Origin: Endotrypanum monterogeii
Taxonomy: Eukaryota > Euglenozoa > Kinetoplastea > Trypanosomatida > Trypanosomatidae
Length of the DNA stretch: 64,000 bases
NCBI GenBank assembly: GCA_000333855.2
Contig: CM007324.1
Span: 352,735 to 416,734 of the forward strand
Reading direction: 5' to 3'
Shown here one piece after another: positions 39,322 to 50,731 of the stretch. The notes under the pieces are model-generated. The model made no database searches and had not been told where the DNA came from. It was given only the letters and a program-made list of their open reading frames with translations. Position 1 is the first letter of the stretch, and each line of letters starts with the position of its first letter. Both the position numbers and the translations under genes were made by a program.

Positions 39322-39633
39322 TCAGCCCCGTTGACGGTGGCGGAGTATTTTCTTCATTCGCCTCGCGTACTCCACCTCCAGCTCTGCACGCCTCGAGGCC
39401 TCTTCCTGGACGACGACGTGTCTCGCGTCCTCCATGGCCCGCCGGCTCTGCAGCCACTCTTTTTTGAATTGCGCCACGCACAGCAGCTGGTCATCCAAGT
39501 CGTTTGACATGGCGTCTATCAGCCGCAGTCGCACCTTGGCCTCGCGTCGCTCACACTCCAGGCGAACCACATTCTCAGTCTTAAAGAAATGGTGCAGCGC
39601 AGCCTCCGAGGTCGGCTGCTTCATGCGAAACAT
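39322..39633 (-). CDS. Small helical protein, 103 aa
   Basis: No family recognised. The 103-residue protein is almost wholly charged helix (VVRLECERREAKVRLRLID, then EEASRRAELEVEYARRMKKIL) with a strong coiled-coil tendency and a basic tail. There is no membrane span or signal peptide. The start at 39633 is supported by a pyrimidine tract directly upstream whose first AG lies 2 nt before the ATG; the 52 codons open further upstream lie beyond that acceptor. A second Met at codon 4 is possible. Small coiled-coil proteins of this size in trypanosomatids are often axonemal or structural, which is only a guess here. Confidence 0.65.
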   Translation of the reverse strand: MFRMKQPTSEAALHHFFKTENVVRLECERREAKVRLRLIDAMSNDLDDQLLCVAQFKKEWLQSRRAMEDARHVVVQEEASRRAELEVEYARRMKKILRHRQRG

Positions 39634-42600
39634 GACTTGGGTAACACAAATAGGAGTCAGTAACGCAAAAGAGGAAAGAAAAGCTCCATGAAAAAAACTA
39701 CAAAGGAGCCTACGGAAGTGATGTATGCGGGTGCGTGTCTGCGGGCCACCGCCAGGAGTACCCACACAAATAAACCTATGGAACCCCACCGTGAAGAACC
39801 GCAGCCATCAGGGCAAGCGCCATTGTATGTCGTACACGACGTACGACGCACCGTAAGTCATCCACACACGCAGTGGACGAAAAGAAAAAAAAAACAAGAA
39901 CGGTATCCGAGAGAGACAAAGTAAAAGCGACGGAGAGGTAAGACCAGTGTGCGCATCTATGCAAAACAAGACGGGGTACGGCTGCTCCAATCCATTTTTG
40001 TGTTTGACCGGAAGGACCGCGGAGGCATGAACATATACGCGCACGCACACAAAGGATCACCTGTATCATCGGTGTTACATGAGGTGAGTTACCCACAATG
40101 CGACGCCTTGATGATAACGCACAATGGGGAAGGGTCACACGCGATCAACGGTGATACACTTTTTTTTTCCTTGCGACGTAAATTCGTGACATGCGAGGAC
40201 AAGCCGGCCACATCCATTCCTCCCCTTCCTCTCCCTCCCTGTGCCCGTTCTTAAGCGTCCTGCCGACATTTCCCCCCCCCCTCCGATCCCGCTGGGGAAA
40301 AAAAAAAGTTTTGATCTAGCAGAGGCCGCTGGTGCTGGAATAGAGATCGACAGAGAGGCTTCACATCAAGACTTTGTAGGGAACCAAACACCACATCCAA
40401 CGGGTATGACAGGGTGCTACAGCAACAGTGCGGAGGGGTGGTCTCCAGACGACATGCTTGCGTGTCTCTGTTGGGCGGTTACCGGGCCCACCTCGTCTGC
40501 ATCGGCGTTGCCAAACTAAAACAAGCCCTAACATATTTTTTTTTTAGAAGTGAGGAACATGCCCGTCGCTGTGGATGTTGCTGTGTCTTATTAAACAGCG
40601 ACAGCATGTCAGAAGCATAGACCTATCCACCCCACCAGAAAAGGGAGCTCCATGCAAGCACATCTGTGCCAGCACTCAGAAAATGAGATGAAGGCCCCAG
40701 TACCGGTGCGCGCCGTCACATCCGAAAGATCTATCTGCGCGGCACCACTGCTGAGCAAGCAGTTTGCAAGAGCTATCGGCCCTTGTGAAAGGTATATTGA
40801 GTCGCCGGGAGAAGCAAGCGCTGATTGTACCACCAACCAGGCAAATCAGCGAGACACGTGGAGTGACTAACGCTAATAGCGTCGACGACGAGAGATCCGA
40901 CGTCGGTGCCTGTCGGTGCCGGGGAAGAGCAGCACAGGCAGCTTATTGGGTGAGGCGGTGTGACGGTCCATTTGCAGTTGGTTAATGAGTGGCTGAGTTG
41001 AGTGCACACGGCGGCGCAGAACGATTACCCGACGCTAGCCTCGACATCAACGCATCATTGCCTCAAACGAGCAGAGACCCCCCACCAGCCGAAGTGGAGC
41101 ATATCCTCCTCCTGGATTTCCACATGCTTGCTGACGGCTGTGGGGGAGGCGAGAAAGAGCCAGAGAGCGTTGGGGAACCCGCCAATAGGCAGCATAGCTC
41201 ATCTGAATCACACAAATGGGAGCAGACAAGGAAAGGGGGGAGAAAGGAGGAGGGATGGCGATGAAGCAGCAGCGGTGACGACGTCTCGCATAAGCTTCGA
41301 TTTTTTTTAATTTTTTTTGGAGGGGTACCAAGACGCTGAAGGGAGCGAGGGCACAGGAGTGTGGTGTCCTCCTATAGCTGTTGCGATGCGTACCTCCCTC
41401 CCCCCCCCTCTCCTCCTCCTCCTCCTCAGCTCATCACCGCGCTGTCACAATCAGTGCTGGGAAGCTTCGGTTAAGCAGATTGCACAAACATGTCGCAGCT
41501 GGTGTTTATTGATGAATGCAAGTCACGATCTCTGGCCGAAACGAAGATGTAACGAAAAAAAAGGAGCGAGAACAGGTTCAACAAGCAGCCGCTCGACTTG
41601 TTTTATGTACGGTGAACTTGGCAATGTGCAGCCATGCGTTCTAGTAAAGAATGTGCCACTGAAACCAAAGATGGCATGCGTCTTGGCAACGCGTCTTGTG
41701 GCGTGCAACAGACCGGAGATCACCACAAAAGAGGGGGAAGAAGGGGAAGGGAAGGGAGTGTTACAAAAAGGCAGGCAAGGGGGTGAGGAGGGATATTTTA
41801 ATAAGATTTCCGAGATCCATATATACTTGCACACGCATGCAGCCACACAGTTGCATATGCGCCCTGTGGTGTCGACGATAGCACCGTAGTGTTTTTTTTT
41901 TTTTGAGGCGGGGCCCTTCGTCAGCATGCCTCCATCCCTTTTCCTTGTCTTTTACACCATACAGGTGCTGGAGGGAAGGGAGAAGATCAAAGTACGCAGG
42001 CGATGTACAGAAAACCATCCATCCATCACCGATACACTTTGTTGCACACATCAACAGTTCGTGCCGATACGCCCGGATGTGCAGGTGTAAAGGATGGCGG
42101 GGGAGGAGAGGGGACAGGGAGGGAAGGGGGGGGAGGTAGTGAGCAACGAGAAAACAGTTCCCCATCATGTGTTCTTTTCTTGTCCCGTCGTAATCCTCAT
42201 TGAGCTCTCCTTCCTGTGTATCTGAGAAGATGTGAGAATCGGGTGGAGGGAAGGTGCGGGGAGGGTGCGGGGGGGAAAAGATGTTTTCCTTTTGGGAAGA
42301 AAACTCCTCGTAGGCGTGCGAGATGCGACGGCACGGAGGAGACATGACAAGAGTGCAGCCTGGGGAGGGGAGGGGAGGGGAGGAGAGGAGAGGGGTAGAC
42401 CCACAGATACAGACATACACAAGCAAGCAAAGATACACACGACGGTATCGAGAAATGACAGGTATATTCTTTAGAGCACGCGTGCCTCTGCATGATCATC
42501 CCTCTTTTCATTTCCTCCCTTCTCCCAAAGATCCAATACAACGTTCACACACGATAAACGATGCGCACAAATAGGAAAAAAAAAAGGATGGAATGAGGAT

Positions 42601-43280
42601 GACAGGACGGCATTCTCACGCGATAAGAACCACAAACCCGCAAAACCTGTGCTGATGCTCTACATCGCACAACGTCCACCCTCCCAAACTGTCCACCACG
42701 AAAACACACACACACACACACACACACATGCACGCGGTATTCACAGTCACGCACTTCTATGGAGATGCCGGCGCAACCCATCATCGAACTCCACGGGTAT
42801 GGAGGAGGGGGGGGGGAAATAGGAAGAAAAGAGAGAGGAGAAAACAATGCATTGGGATCTAGCATTCTACAAGACAAAAAAAAAAAAAGGTGACGGGAAA
42901 AAAAAAACATACAAGTAAGTCTATAGTAATCGTGGCCCTGGCCACAACAATCGAAGTGAGGCGACAGGAGAGGATGGGGCGCGTTGCACACCCTGTACCA
43001 TCCCACCCCCGCCCGAGAGCGAGAGCAGGGGAGAAAGAAAACGAAAAAAATGAAGAGTGACCCTAGTCGTCTAGGACGCAAATTTTACGTCGGTAGATAT
43101 CCGCAAAAAGAGAATGTACGGGAGGGAGGGGAGGCAGGGGTACAAGACGGCAATCAGGTGGTGGCGTCGAAGCGACGCGGGAAAAAGGGGGAGAAAGAGA
43201 AGTATCGTGGCGGTGAACGCAACTGGAATGGAATATGGTTGAGTGCTCAACTGACGCTGCACGCACGCGGGCACCCCTTG
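39634..43280. other. 3.6-kb intergenic region, no gene seen
   Basis: The longest gene-free stretch inside the gene cluster, and probably mostly the 3' untranslated region of the 743-aa gene. About 40530-41300 is complex, non-repetitive sequence without a reading frame (see the candidate retroposon). The rest is ordinary low complexity: T runs at 40160-40168, 41301-41318 and 41893-41904, G runs at 42127-42134 and 42808-42817, (CA)n at 42703-42728 and A runs near 42876-42907. Confidence 0.55.
40532..41300 (-). mobile_element. Candidate degenerate SIDER-type retroposon
   Basis: On the minus strand this block is dense, balanced-composition sequence without a long frame that ends in an A run (plus-strand T run at 40532-40543). 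It lies in the 3' flank of a gene, which is where Leishmania SIDER elements usually sit and where they affect mRNA stability. I could not verify the family signature, so the limits and identity are tentative. Confidence 0.3.
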
Positions 43281-45512
43281 TCACTCGCGAGACCGGAGCG
43301 CGTTGCGGGAGAAGAGGCGCGGCTCCGCTCCCTCGTCCTCGACCTGTTGCGAGTCACCTCGGACACGGTTTTGATGCGTGGATGTTCCTTTGCGCGCGGT
43401 CGGGATGCTTCCTATTGTATTTGACCGGATAATTTCGCGCTGCTGCGTATGTGGTTTGCTGTTCTCCTTATCCAATGTATGCTTGAGGCCACCGTCCTCA
43501 TGAGCAACCCGATCACGTCGGCGCCTCTCTCTCACGGCTGCCAGTGCCATGGAGAAGTCTATCTGCCTTCTCGACACAGCTGACGATGCGGTACCAGTGG
43601 CACTGCGTGAGGAGCGCCGTACCTCGTTATCGGCGGTGCCATCATTTTCACTACCACCCCGCGAATGCTCTCGGTTACTATTACACGCGATCCCTTTCTC
43701 TACAATGTCTTCAGGCAACTCACTGTTTTCGAGCGCAGCCGAGGCACAATTTTCTGAGCTGCTGTGGCTTCTGCTAGACGATTTTCCGTAACTCCTCTGG
43801 CACAGCAGCAGCTGGTCATCACTCGACGTCAGAGGCCATGGCGAGACCTCCGCCGCGAGTGAAGTCGCCGCCGAAGCTGTCGATGATTGGCTTCGGTCGG
43901 CCATGGAAGACCGAGGTGCAACAACGCTATTACTCACAATTGCATCCGCGCTCGCCCTCGAGACGGTGATGACAGGCCGCGCTGCAGTTGTAGCTGCGCG
44001 TCTGCGAACAGGACTGCACCTATTCTCGAAGCCTTGGCTTGTCGTTTCTTTTCCTGCAAGCATTGCATAGACGTCGTCGCTTGCCACGTCCTCTCCTTCT
44101 TCATCCCAAGAGGTGCCCCTGTCGAGAATCGGAGATGCTCGCAGCGAGCAAGGATTACCACTGCTGCTACAGTCGCTTCCTCCACCGTCACTGCCATCCT
44201 CGCCGCCCTCGTTGTGGCCGTCGTAACAGGAGTCACCACTGCAGGCGAAGGTGTTCTCTCGGTTGTCCAAGGTGCGAATGAGCATTTGACGCAGATTCAG
44301 GATTGACTGCTGCTGTTCCTCGATTTGATCCACCATTCTTTCAGTCTCCGTGGCCATATGGCGCCGCTCCTCGCGCAGCATCGCCTCCATCTCGCGCTTC
44401 TCCTTGCGCTGCTGCTCCAGTTGCATCTCGAGTGCACCCTTGGCGTCGTAGAGTAGATCAATCTGCTTTCCTTGGCGTAGCAGATCGTTGAAGAGAGCCG
44501 CGCTTTTGGAATACGCCGCCTTCAGAAGGGAATCAAGCTGAGAAATGTGAACACGGTCTTGCTCGCCGCGCAGGCATGTCAGGTCCTTCACAAGACCCTC
44601 CATCGCCACCAGCTTTGTCTCGTGCCGCTCCACCAACCACTCGTACTTGCGCTCGTGCTCGTTGAGAAGAGCTTCATATCGCACCCTCGCCGACCGCTCC
44701 AGCTTCGTCTCCTCCAACACTTTATTCTGCATGTCCATCACACGAGTGCGGCTTTCCGACATCTCTCGCTTCAGCTGCCGGATGAACCGCTTGCTCTCCT
44801 CATTGCGAGTCGAGAGAGCGACCACCTCGATGATCTTATTCTGAAGTGACTGGTACGCCTCGGAATGTTTGTGGGCCATCTCCTCATAGAGTGCGCGTTG
44901 GTGCTCATACATTTTTTCATAACGGTTCCTCTCCCGCTGGAGCCCCTCGTACTCGGCGAGCGGCACCATCGGCTCAGAGGCGGATGGGCTACGGCCGTAG
45001 CTGCTGCGCTGGGATGCGCTGCGAGCAAACGACGTGTTGTGCGACGCACCGTGCGGGGCGGGGGGGTGCGACATGCTTCCCCGTGCCGCAGTGGGAGTAG
45101 GCGACTTGCTAGTGGATACGACACCGAAGTGGAGCTTTGTAGCGGACGTGTTTGTGACGTCATGTAGCGCACGATGGTGAAGACAGTTGGTGCGACTCCT
45201 ACTGGTATTGCTGCTGCCACTGCTGCTCCCGGCAGTGCCCTTCCGGTGAGAGGTCGATAAAGATCCGAGGTTGTTCGCATCATACTCGGTGATGTCAACG
45301 TGAGCGGCTCTGCTGGTTGGCATGCTCTGGGGCGAGAGCAACGCCAAGGCGGACGGCGAAGCATCAATACACTGCGCCGTAGCCCGATCCACCGTATCTT
45401 CGAGAAAGATGGCAGCGTCATCGATTGACGTACCAAGCTGACGGCGCACCGGTGTCGATGGCAATGCCTCAAACACAGTCGCCGCCGCTATGAGGCTGCT
45501 GCTGGACGACAT
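43281..45512 (-). CDS. Coiled-coil protein, 743 aa
   Basis: No named family recognised. Residues 1-180 are disordered and rich in Ser, Thr and Pro. A continuous coiled coil spans about 187-414, beginning EYEGLQRERNRYEKMYEHQ and ending QQSILNLRQMLIRTLDN. After it come an acidic, Gly/Ser-rich stretch with GGEDGSDGGGSD (about 420-440) and a long disordered tail with Arg/Ser repeats. No membrane span, motor or enzymatic motif is seen. The regular EMAHKHSEAYQSL heptads suggest a dimeric rod, so a cytoskeletal or flagellar scaffold role is plausible but unproven. The ATG is followed by a five-Ser run. A 3.6-kb gene-free region lies downstream and may hold control elements for its mRNA. Confidence 0.82.
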   Translation of the reverse strand: MSSSSSLIAAATVFEALPSTPVRRQLGTSIDDAAIFLEDTVDRATAQCIDASPSALALLSPQSMPTSRAAHVDITEYDANNLGSLSTSHRKGTAGSSSGSSNTSRSRTNCLHHRALHDVTNTSATKLHFGVVSTSKSPTPTAARGSMSHPPAPHGASHNTSFARSASQRSSYGRSPSASEPMVPLAEYEGLQRERNRYEKMYEHQRALYEEMAHKHSEAYQSLQNKIIEVVALSTRNEESKRFIRQLKREMSESRTRVMDMQNKVLEETKLERSARVRYEALLNEHERKYEWLVERHETKLVAMEGLVKDLTCLRGEQDRVHISQLDSLLKAAYSKSAALFNDLLRQGKQIDLLYDAKGALEMQLEQQRKEKREMEAMLREERRHMATETERMVDQIEEQQQSILNLRQMLIRTLDNRENTFACSGDSCYDGHNEGGEDGSDGGGSDCSSSGNPCSLRASPILDRGTSWDEEGEDVASDDVYAMLAGKETTSQGFENRCSPVRRRAATTAARPVITVSRASADAIVSNSVVAPRSSMADRSQSSTASAATSLAAEVSPWPLTSSDDQLLLCQRSYGKSSSRSHSSSENCASAALENSELPEDIVEKGIACNSNREHSRGGSENDGTADNEVRRSSRSATGTASSAVSRRQIDFSMALAAVRERRRRDRVAHEDGGLKHTLDKENSKPHTQQREIIRSNTIGSIPTARKGTSTHQNRVRGDSQQVEDEGAEPRLFSRNALRSRE

Positions 45513-46777
45513 GATGGAACCTCACCTGAGATGCAGTGGGCTATGCTATTGGAGGCGGCACCTAGGCATACAGATATATATATATATTTTTTTTTTCTGC
45601 ATGCACAGAATGCGGACGCGAGTGTGCCTCACCACACAGGAACGTTTGAAAATGTTTCAAAAATAATAATAATAATAATAATTTGTCGAAGGTGGGGAGT
45701 GGCGGGGTAAGAGGGCGAAAATATAATTAAAAGGGGGCGCGATGGCGCGGGTGTGCCCAGCTTTAGTGGAGCAAATGAGAGCTTTGGCTGGACGAGAAGA
45801 GGTGCCGTGAATGTTGCCACTATGCGTCGCTACACGCAAGCGATGAACGTCTGTCTGAGAAGGCGCTGAGAGGACAGCGATGTAAAAGTTGACTTGTATA
45901 TACGAAAGTATATATATATATATATACGCGTGTGTGTGTGTATATATTTGCCGCCTCCGCTAGAGGCACAACTTGCACCACCAACACGGGGAAGTGAGAA
46001 GGGAAAAGGGGGCAGTTCAGAGAAAGACACACTTCAAGCATCCAGTTTTTCAGAGAGCATTACGCGCCCGCAGATGAAGTGAGGGGTCACCAAGTTAAAA
46101 AAAAAAAAATCACCGTCATCTTTTGACGGCGCCGATACACACACTCTCCACAAAATGCCTTCCCCGCCACAGAAGTGACGGAATGGAGGCGGTTGGGGGA
46201 AGATCGTCGTCTGGCTGAAGCGATGCAACGTCACAGTACACCTGTTCATCCATAATCCCTCATTGATGCCTGCACTTAGGAGCCCCACCCCACCCGACCC
46301 TACACATAAACAAGCACACAAGCACATACACACACCTCCTGCGTGCCTGCAACATTCGTTGTTGTTCCTCTGCTTGAAGATATGAGCAGGTTCACAACAC
46401 AAAGTTCGCACCCCGTCAAAAGAACGATGTGTACGTGCGTGTGTATATGTCTGTGGATGGTGGGGGGGGAAAGCTTACAACAAAGCAGTGACAACGAATA
46501 TTCTTTTTTTTAATATTTTTCTTTTTGTGTATTTGTGTGACGGTTCTGGAGGAAGACGGCAGACAACTCTCACCTGAACCATATGTACACGCCACCAACT
46601 GCCCTGTTTCGACCGAAAAACATAGGTGGCACATACCCCACACCACACGCTCCGTTCCCCATAACGACAACACCGTCATCACAACCTGGTGCTCAAGTGC
46701 AACCAGGAGTCGGCCAGATAGGGGTGCTTTTTTTTTTTTGGGAGATGAGCGAGGCGCACATGCTACTGTATCCACGA
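45513..46777. other. Intergenic region, no gene seen
   Basis: Contains (TA)n at 45574-45587 followed by a T run, an (AAT)n tract at 45661-45681, (TA)n at 45909-45926, an A run at 46097-46109 and T runs near 46504 and 46729-46739. It spans the leader of the 743-aa gene and the 3' flank of the SCO gene. Confidence 0.6.
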
Positions 46778-47695
46778 CTACCAGTTTGTCCACGTCGGAT
46801 CTTTGGCGTACTCGGACATGTAGTGCAGCACCTTCTCCGTGATCTCCCGCTCGTCGTAGCGGTTGCCAAAGAAGTCGACGAAGCGGCCCTGTGGGTCGAA
46901 GAGAAAGATCGCAATACTGTGATCGATCAAGTAGTCCTCCTGCACAGCGTCCTCCTCCGTGGGGACTGAGTAGTAGATGCGGTATGAACGACACGCGTCG
47001 TTCACCTGTTTCGGTGTGCCAACGAGGCCGATGAAGTCGGGGTGGAAAACCGAGAGATACTCGCCAATGGCCTCGAGTGAGTCACGGCGTGGGTCGCATG
47101 ACACAAACAGCGGCGCAATGCGCTCCTGTGGACGGGCGGCGTGAACAGCGTCAACAACGTGGGACATACGATTTAATTCGACTGGGCAAATTTCCGGACA
47201 GTGAGTGAATCCAAAGTAGAAAAAAGCCCACGAGCCGATAAACTCCGCCTGCGACACCGGCTGACCCTTTGTGTTCACCAGTACGAAGGGCCCACCGAGC
47301 GCAGGACGCCCGCGGGTCTCGACACTGACCCGCGCACTGCCCTCTGACCCGTAGTACCGTTGCTTGGCCTGACGGCTGCCGTACCACAGCGTTGCAACAC
47401 ACAGGAAAGCAAACCCGCCAAGAACGCCATACTTCTTCAGCGCCTGCCGATCCTTCTCCATCTCCGCATCTTCATTCGCACCACTGCCGTTTGAGTGGGC
47501 CTCGCGATGCTCACGGAAAGCTCGGCGGCTGCATGTCACTGATGTCACCATACTGTCTGCAGCTGCTGCAGCTGCCGTTCGAGGGCAACGCGCCATGGGA
47601 CCGCAGGAGCACGGGAAGCTCAACAGCGATCCGGTGCGGCATGACGCCAGCGTCGGTGCTCCACAGATCGCATAGGCGAGAATCGAGCGACGCAT
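46778..47695 (-). CDS. SCO1/2-like copper chaperone for cytochrome c oxidase
   Basis: This 305-residue protein belongs to the SCO1/SenC family, which delivers copper to the CuA site of cytochrome c oxidase subunit 2 at the mitochondrial inner membrane. The N-terminus (1-60) is rich in Arg, Ala and Ser with few acids, as in a mitochondrial presequence. One membrane span lies at about 89-106 (VLGGFAFLCVATLWYG). The thioredoxin-like domain follows, with the copper-binding FTHCPEICPVE motif at about 162-172 and the third ligand His in YLIDHSIAIF near 258. All three copper ligands are therefore present. The start is the first ATG of the frame. Upstream on the coding strand is a poly-C run interrupted by an N-gap, probably the trans-splicing pyrimidine tract. 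Confidence 0.93.
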   Translation of the reverse strand: MRRSILAYAICGAPTLASCRTGSLLSFPCSCGPMARCPRTAAAAAADSMVTSVTCSRRAFREHREAHSNGSGANEDAEMEKDRQALKKYGVLGGFAFLCVATLWYGSRQAKQRYYGSEGSARVSVETRGRPALGGPFVLVNTKGQPVSQAEFIGSWAFFYFGFTHCPEICPVELNRMSHVVDAVHAARPQERIAPLFVSCDPRRDSLEAIGEYLSVFHPDFIGLVGTPKQVNDACRSYRIYYSVPTEEDAVQEDYLIDHSIAIFLFDPQGRFVDFFGNRYDEREITEKVLHYMSEYAKDPTWTNW

Positions 47696-49825
47696 GGCAA
47701 GTCCTACGCCTCGGCGTCGCGTTGAGGAGTATCGATGCTCTCGTTCTTTAGTTCCTAATTACCGCACAATTCACTTTTCCCCAGACAGTGGGGGGGGGGG
47801 NNNNNNNNNNNNNNNNNNNNNNNNNNNNNNNNNNNNNNNNNNNNNNNNNNNNNNNNNNNNNNNNNNNNNNNNNNNNNNNNNNNNNNNNNNNNNNNNNAAG
47901 GGGGGGGGGGGGGGGGGATCAAGGGGGGGGAATTTCTGTGGTTGCCCTACGGGTGACCTCGTGTTACACCCGTTCGCGGCGCCACACACCACGCCACAAA
48001 CCTCAACTCCAGCCTTGTCTGAGTCGCCACACCGATGAGCAGGGGGGGACGAAACAGAAGTCTTGGTGGCAGGAGTAAGGGAAGCAGGGAACAGACACCT
48101 TTTGATCGGTAACGGTGGACGATAAGACCAGTGTGTGTCCGAAGGTGCTCTGGGTGTGCACCAGGGCGTTGAAGTTGCGCAAGGGCACGTGAAGAGCGTG
48201 GGGGGGGAGGGGGGGGGGGGTAAGACGCAGGAAGGAAAAGAAAGAATACCGAAAACAAGAGACTCACACATAACGAGGAGGAGCAGCGCGTCGGATGCCA
48301 AGTTGGCGCCTACGCCATCTGGGAGGATGAACAGGGGGGGGGGACTGTGTTGTCTCTAAGAGCACAAAGTGCTGATTTCCATCGATTTTCTTATGATTCG
48401 AAGTACTGTTCTACCGCATGAACAAGTAACAGAAACAAGCAAATATATAAACAGATAGATGCACTATATATATATATATATGCATATATATATAGATATA
48501 AAGAGAGATCAGGCCAGCGGCAGTTTCATCGGTGGCTGCCGCATGGCGACTAGTATTCCCGCGGTTTCCCCCCTTCCCTCGAGTGTATATGTGGCGCAAT
48601 TGGTTTTAGGGAAATCGGCGAGAGTCACATGCCTGGTGGGTTCGCAAGCGGAAGAAGTATATGCGGGTGCCATAGAAACCCCTCAAGGGGAAGAATGACC
48701 AGCTTTGAACCAGAAGCCTCAAGGCCCCCGCACTCTGCAGCCATGCCGCACTTCTCCCTCAGTCCTTCCCCCCCCCCTCTCGATTGGTCTCGGGGCACAT
48801 GCAACATCGTGGCTGGCGGATGCCTTTGCTGTGTCTACCGTCCCGGTCGTATCAGCCCACTAGATGAGGGGAGAATGAAACGATGTATGATTCTCTTCAG
48901 GCTCATCAGCAGGCTGGGCGGGGGGGGGGGGATCGGTCGGTGTGTACATTGGTTGCCTATTGGGCCGATGGCACGCACCCCTCTCTATGGGTGCAGAGGA
49001 TGCTCTGTTGGGATGTGACACACACCACACCGATGGCGGACAGTTGTATGTGCACGTGTATGTAAAAGAAGGCGCGGAACGCTCCCTTTCCCCCGCCCGT
49101 CCTTGACAGGAGTCGGGGATGTACCGAGCAAGAGAAGACGCCGCACTGGCACACACGTGCCATCGCACAACACACGCCTACTCCCGCCGCCGCTCCCTTG
49201 AAGCGAGAGAGGGGGGAGAGAAAAATTCGTGACGCAGACACACGCAGAGAGGGTTAGGTACACGCACTACGCAACGAAGTGGGGTACATTCCAATGGTCT
49301 GCAAGTTTGTTTTGCACGGGGGCGTGAGCATGAGTCATCACTGACTGCATGACTCAAGAAATCGGCATCGGCACCCTGAGCGCCGCCCATTTTTTCCCGA
49401 CAGCACATTGCCCACCCTTCGTGTGGTGGCAGGGGAGAAAGCAAAAAGCTGCTAGTCAGTCAAGAAGGAGTAGGCCCCTGCTGTTCACCTCTACCCCACT
49501 CACCCACCCACACGCACACACTCACACACACAGCCAGGTGGACTCGAAAACAAAAAAAACAATTGAGAGGGGAGGGAAAAAGTGTCAACGCCTCTGGAGA
49601 AAAAAAAAGGTAAGTATCGTTCAGCGGTTTAGGGGGTAGATCCGCTCTGAGTGGGTGAGGATGTAACGGAGCGCCACCTCCACCGCACTCAAGAATGAAG
49701 TCAGTGGAGTGAGACGGGGCATATAAAACCAAAAAGGGGGAGGGGGTCGTGTGGTGGGTAATGTTACGGGGAAGTAAGAAGTCAGGTGTTGCACCTGTCG
49801 CCCACCTGCAAACACTAGATGATCT
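47696..49825. other. 2.1-kb intergenic region, no gene seen
   Basis: Besides the gap it has further G runs at 48200-48220, 48335-48344 and 48920-48930, a C run near 48769-48778, and (TA)n at 48466-48481. It spans the leader of SCO and the 3' flank of the 301-aa gene. Frames crossing the gap are artefacts. Confidence 0.6.
47801..47897. other. Assembly gap (97 N) inside a poly-G tract
   Basis: Unknown bases flanked by 11 G on the left (47790-47800) and about 18 G on the right (47900-47917). The true sequence is probably a long homopolymer or G-rich repeat. On the coding strand it is poly-C just upstream of the SCO gene. Confidence 0.85.
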
Positions 49826-50731
49826 TCAGTCCATATCGATCTCCAACCGCACTGAGGTTGGCCTCAGCGGCGCTGTAGAGGGCGAGCTGACCTCACCCGA
49901 AGAAAATTTGGATGCGTCAAACTCCCCGACCAAAGCCTCTTCGGCACCATGCGGTAATTGTTGGGCTGGTGGTACTCCTCGTGGGGCAAAGGAGCGTACC
50001 TGCGCCTTCTCGTGCACGCTGCCGGTGTTAACAGATCCACTTGACACCAGCAGCTGGGGTACGTTTTCATTGACGCCCCGGGGCGGCTGCAGAGCCATGG
50101 CGTTCAGCCTGCCGTGACGATTGCGTACTAGTGTCTTGGGTCGCCGTGCCACTCCCTCTTGAGCGAGAAACTCCAGCTGCTTCGCCTCCAACGCGCTGTG
50201 CTGTGCCTCGAGTACACGCTGTGCCCTCTCGGCGGGCGACAGCTCTGGAAGCCCCTTGGTCGTGCCGAACGTGCGACTATCGGTACTTGTCACGGATGCA
50301 CAGCGCTCACAGCTATCACAGCCGTCCGCATTCAAGTCATCCGTCGACGGCATCGCCCTGGGCACCAGCGCCAGGTCACCGCGTCCGTTGTCTGCACCGA
50401 GTGGAAACGTGTCGCTGCTGTTTTTGTGTGACGAGCCGAGGGTAGTCGATAAAGAAGGGACACCGTCTGCATTGACGTGCTGGCTGTGTGGGTGCGGTTG
50501 CGAGGCATAATCGTGTGGCGACGAAAAAGATGGTTCGTCAGAGGTATCATCTAAGCTCTCCCACGGATCCCGCGGCGGCATGCCACCGGGGTGGCCAGCT
50601 CCTATGAAACTCCCTGGCTTCGGTGGTGGCTTGCGTGAAGCCACCTTGATATGCTCACCAGGTGCAAGGTATCGTGGTTTCGGATGCCGCTTCGCAACCA
50701 CCGGGCGCGGTGCGGCGGGTGTGGAGGACAT
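49826..50731 (-). CDS. Disordered hypothetical protein with CxxCxxC motif, 301 aa
   Basis: No family recognised. The 301-residue protein begins with a basic, Pro-rich segment (RHPKPRYLAPGEHIKVASRK, 15-34). The middle is Ser/His/Asp-rich and disordered. A Cys cluster C138-C141-C144 (GCDSCERCAS) could bind a metal. One clear helix lies at 164-192 (SPAERAQRVLEAQHSALEAKQ). The end is Ser- and Pro-rich. No signal peptide or membrane span is seen. The start at 50731 is well supported by a pyrimidine tract with AG at 50748-50749, giving a 16-nt leader. Confidence 0.78.
   Translation of the reverse strand: MSSTPAAPRPVVAKRHPKPRYLAPGEHIKVASRKPPPKPGSFIGAGHPGGMPPRDPWESLDDTSDEPSFSSPHDYASQPHPHSQHVNADGVPSLSTTLGSSHKNSSDTFPLGADNGRGDLALVPRAMPSTDDLNADGCDSCERCASVTSTDSRTFGTTKGLPELSPAERAQRVLEAQHSALEAKQLEFLAQEGVARRPKTLVRNRHGRLNAMALQPPRGVNENVPQLLVSSGSVNTGSVHEKAQVRSFAPRGVPPAQQLPHGAEEALVGEFDASKFSSGEVSSPSTAPLRPTSVRLEIDMD

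Noticed and set aside
40525..40532. Single TTAGGG/CCCTAA match
   Set aside because: Only one unit, not a telomere array.
47771..48301. Minus-strand frame crossing the 47801-47897 gap
   Set aside because: Poly-Pro/Gly from homopolymers and N bases; not a protein.
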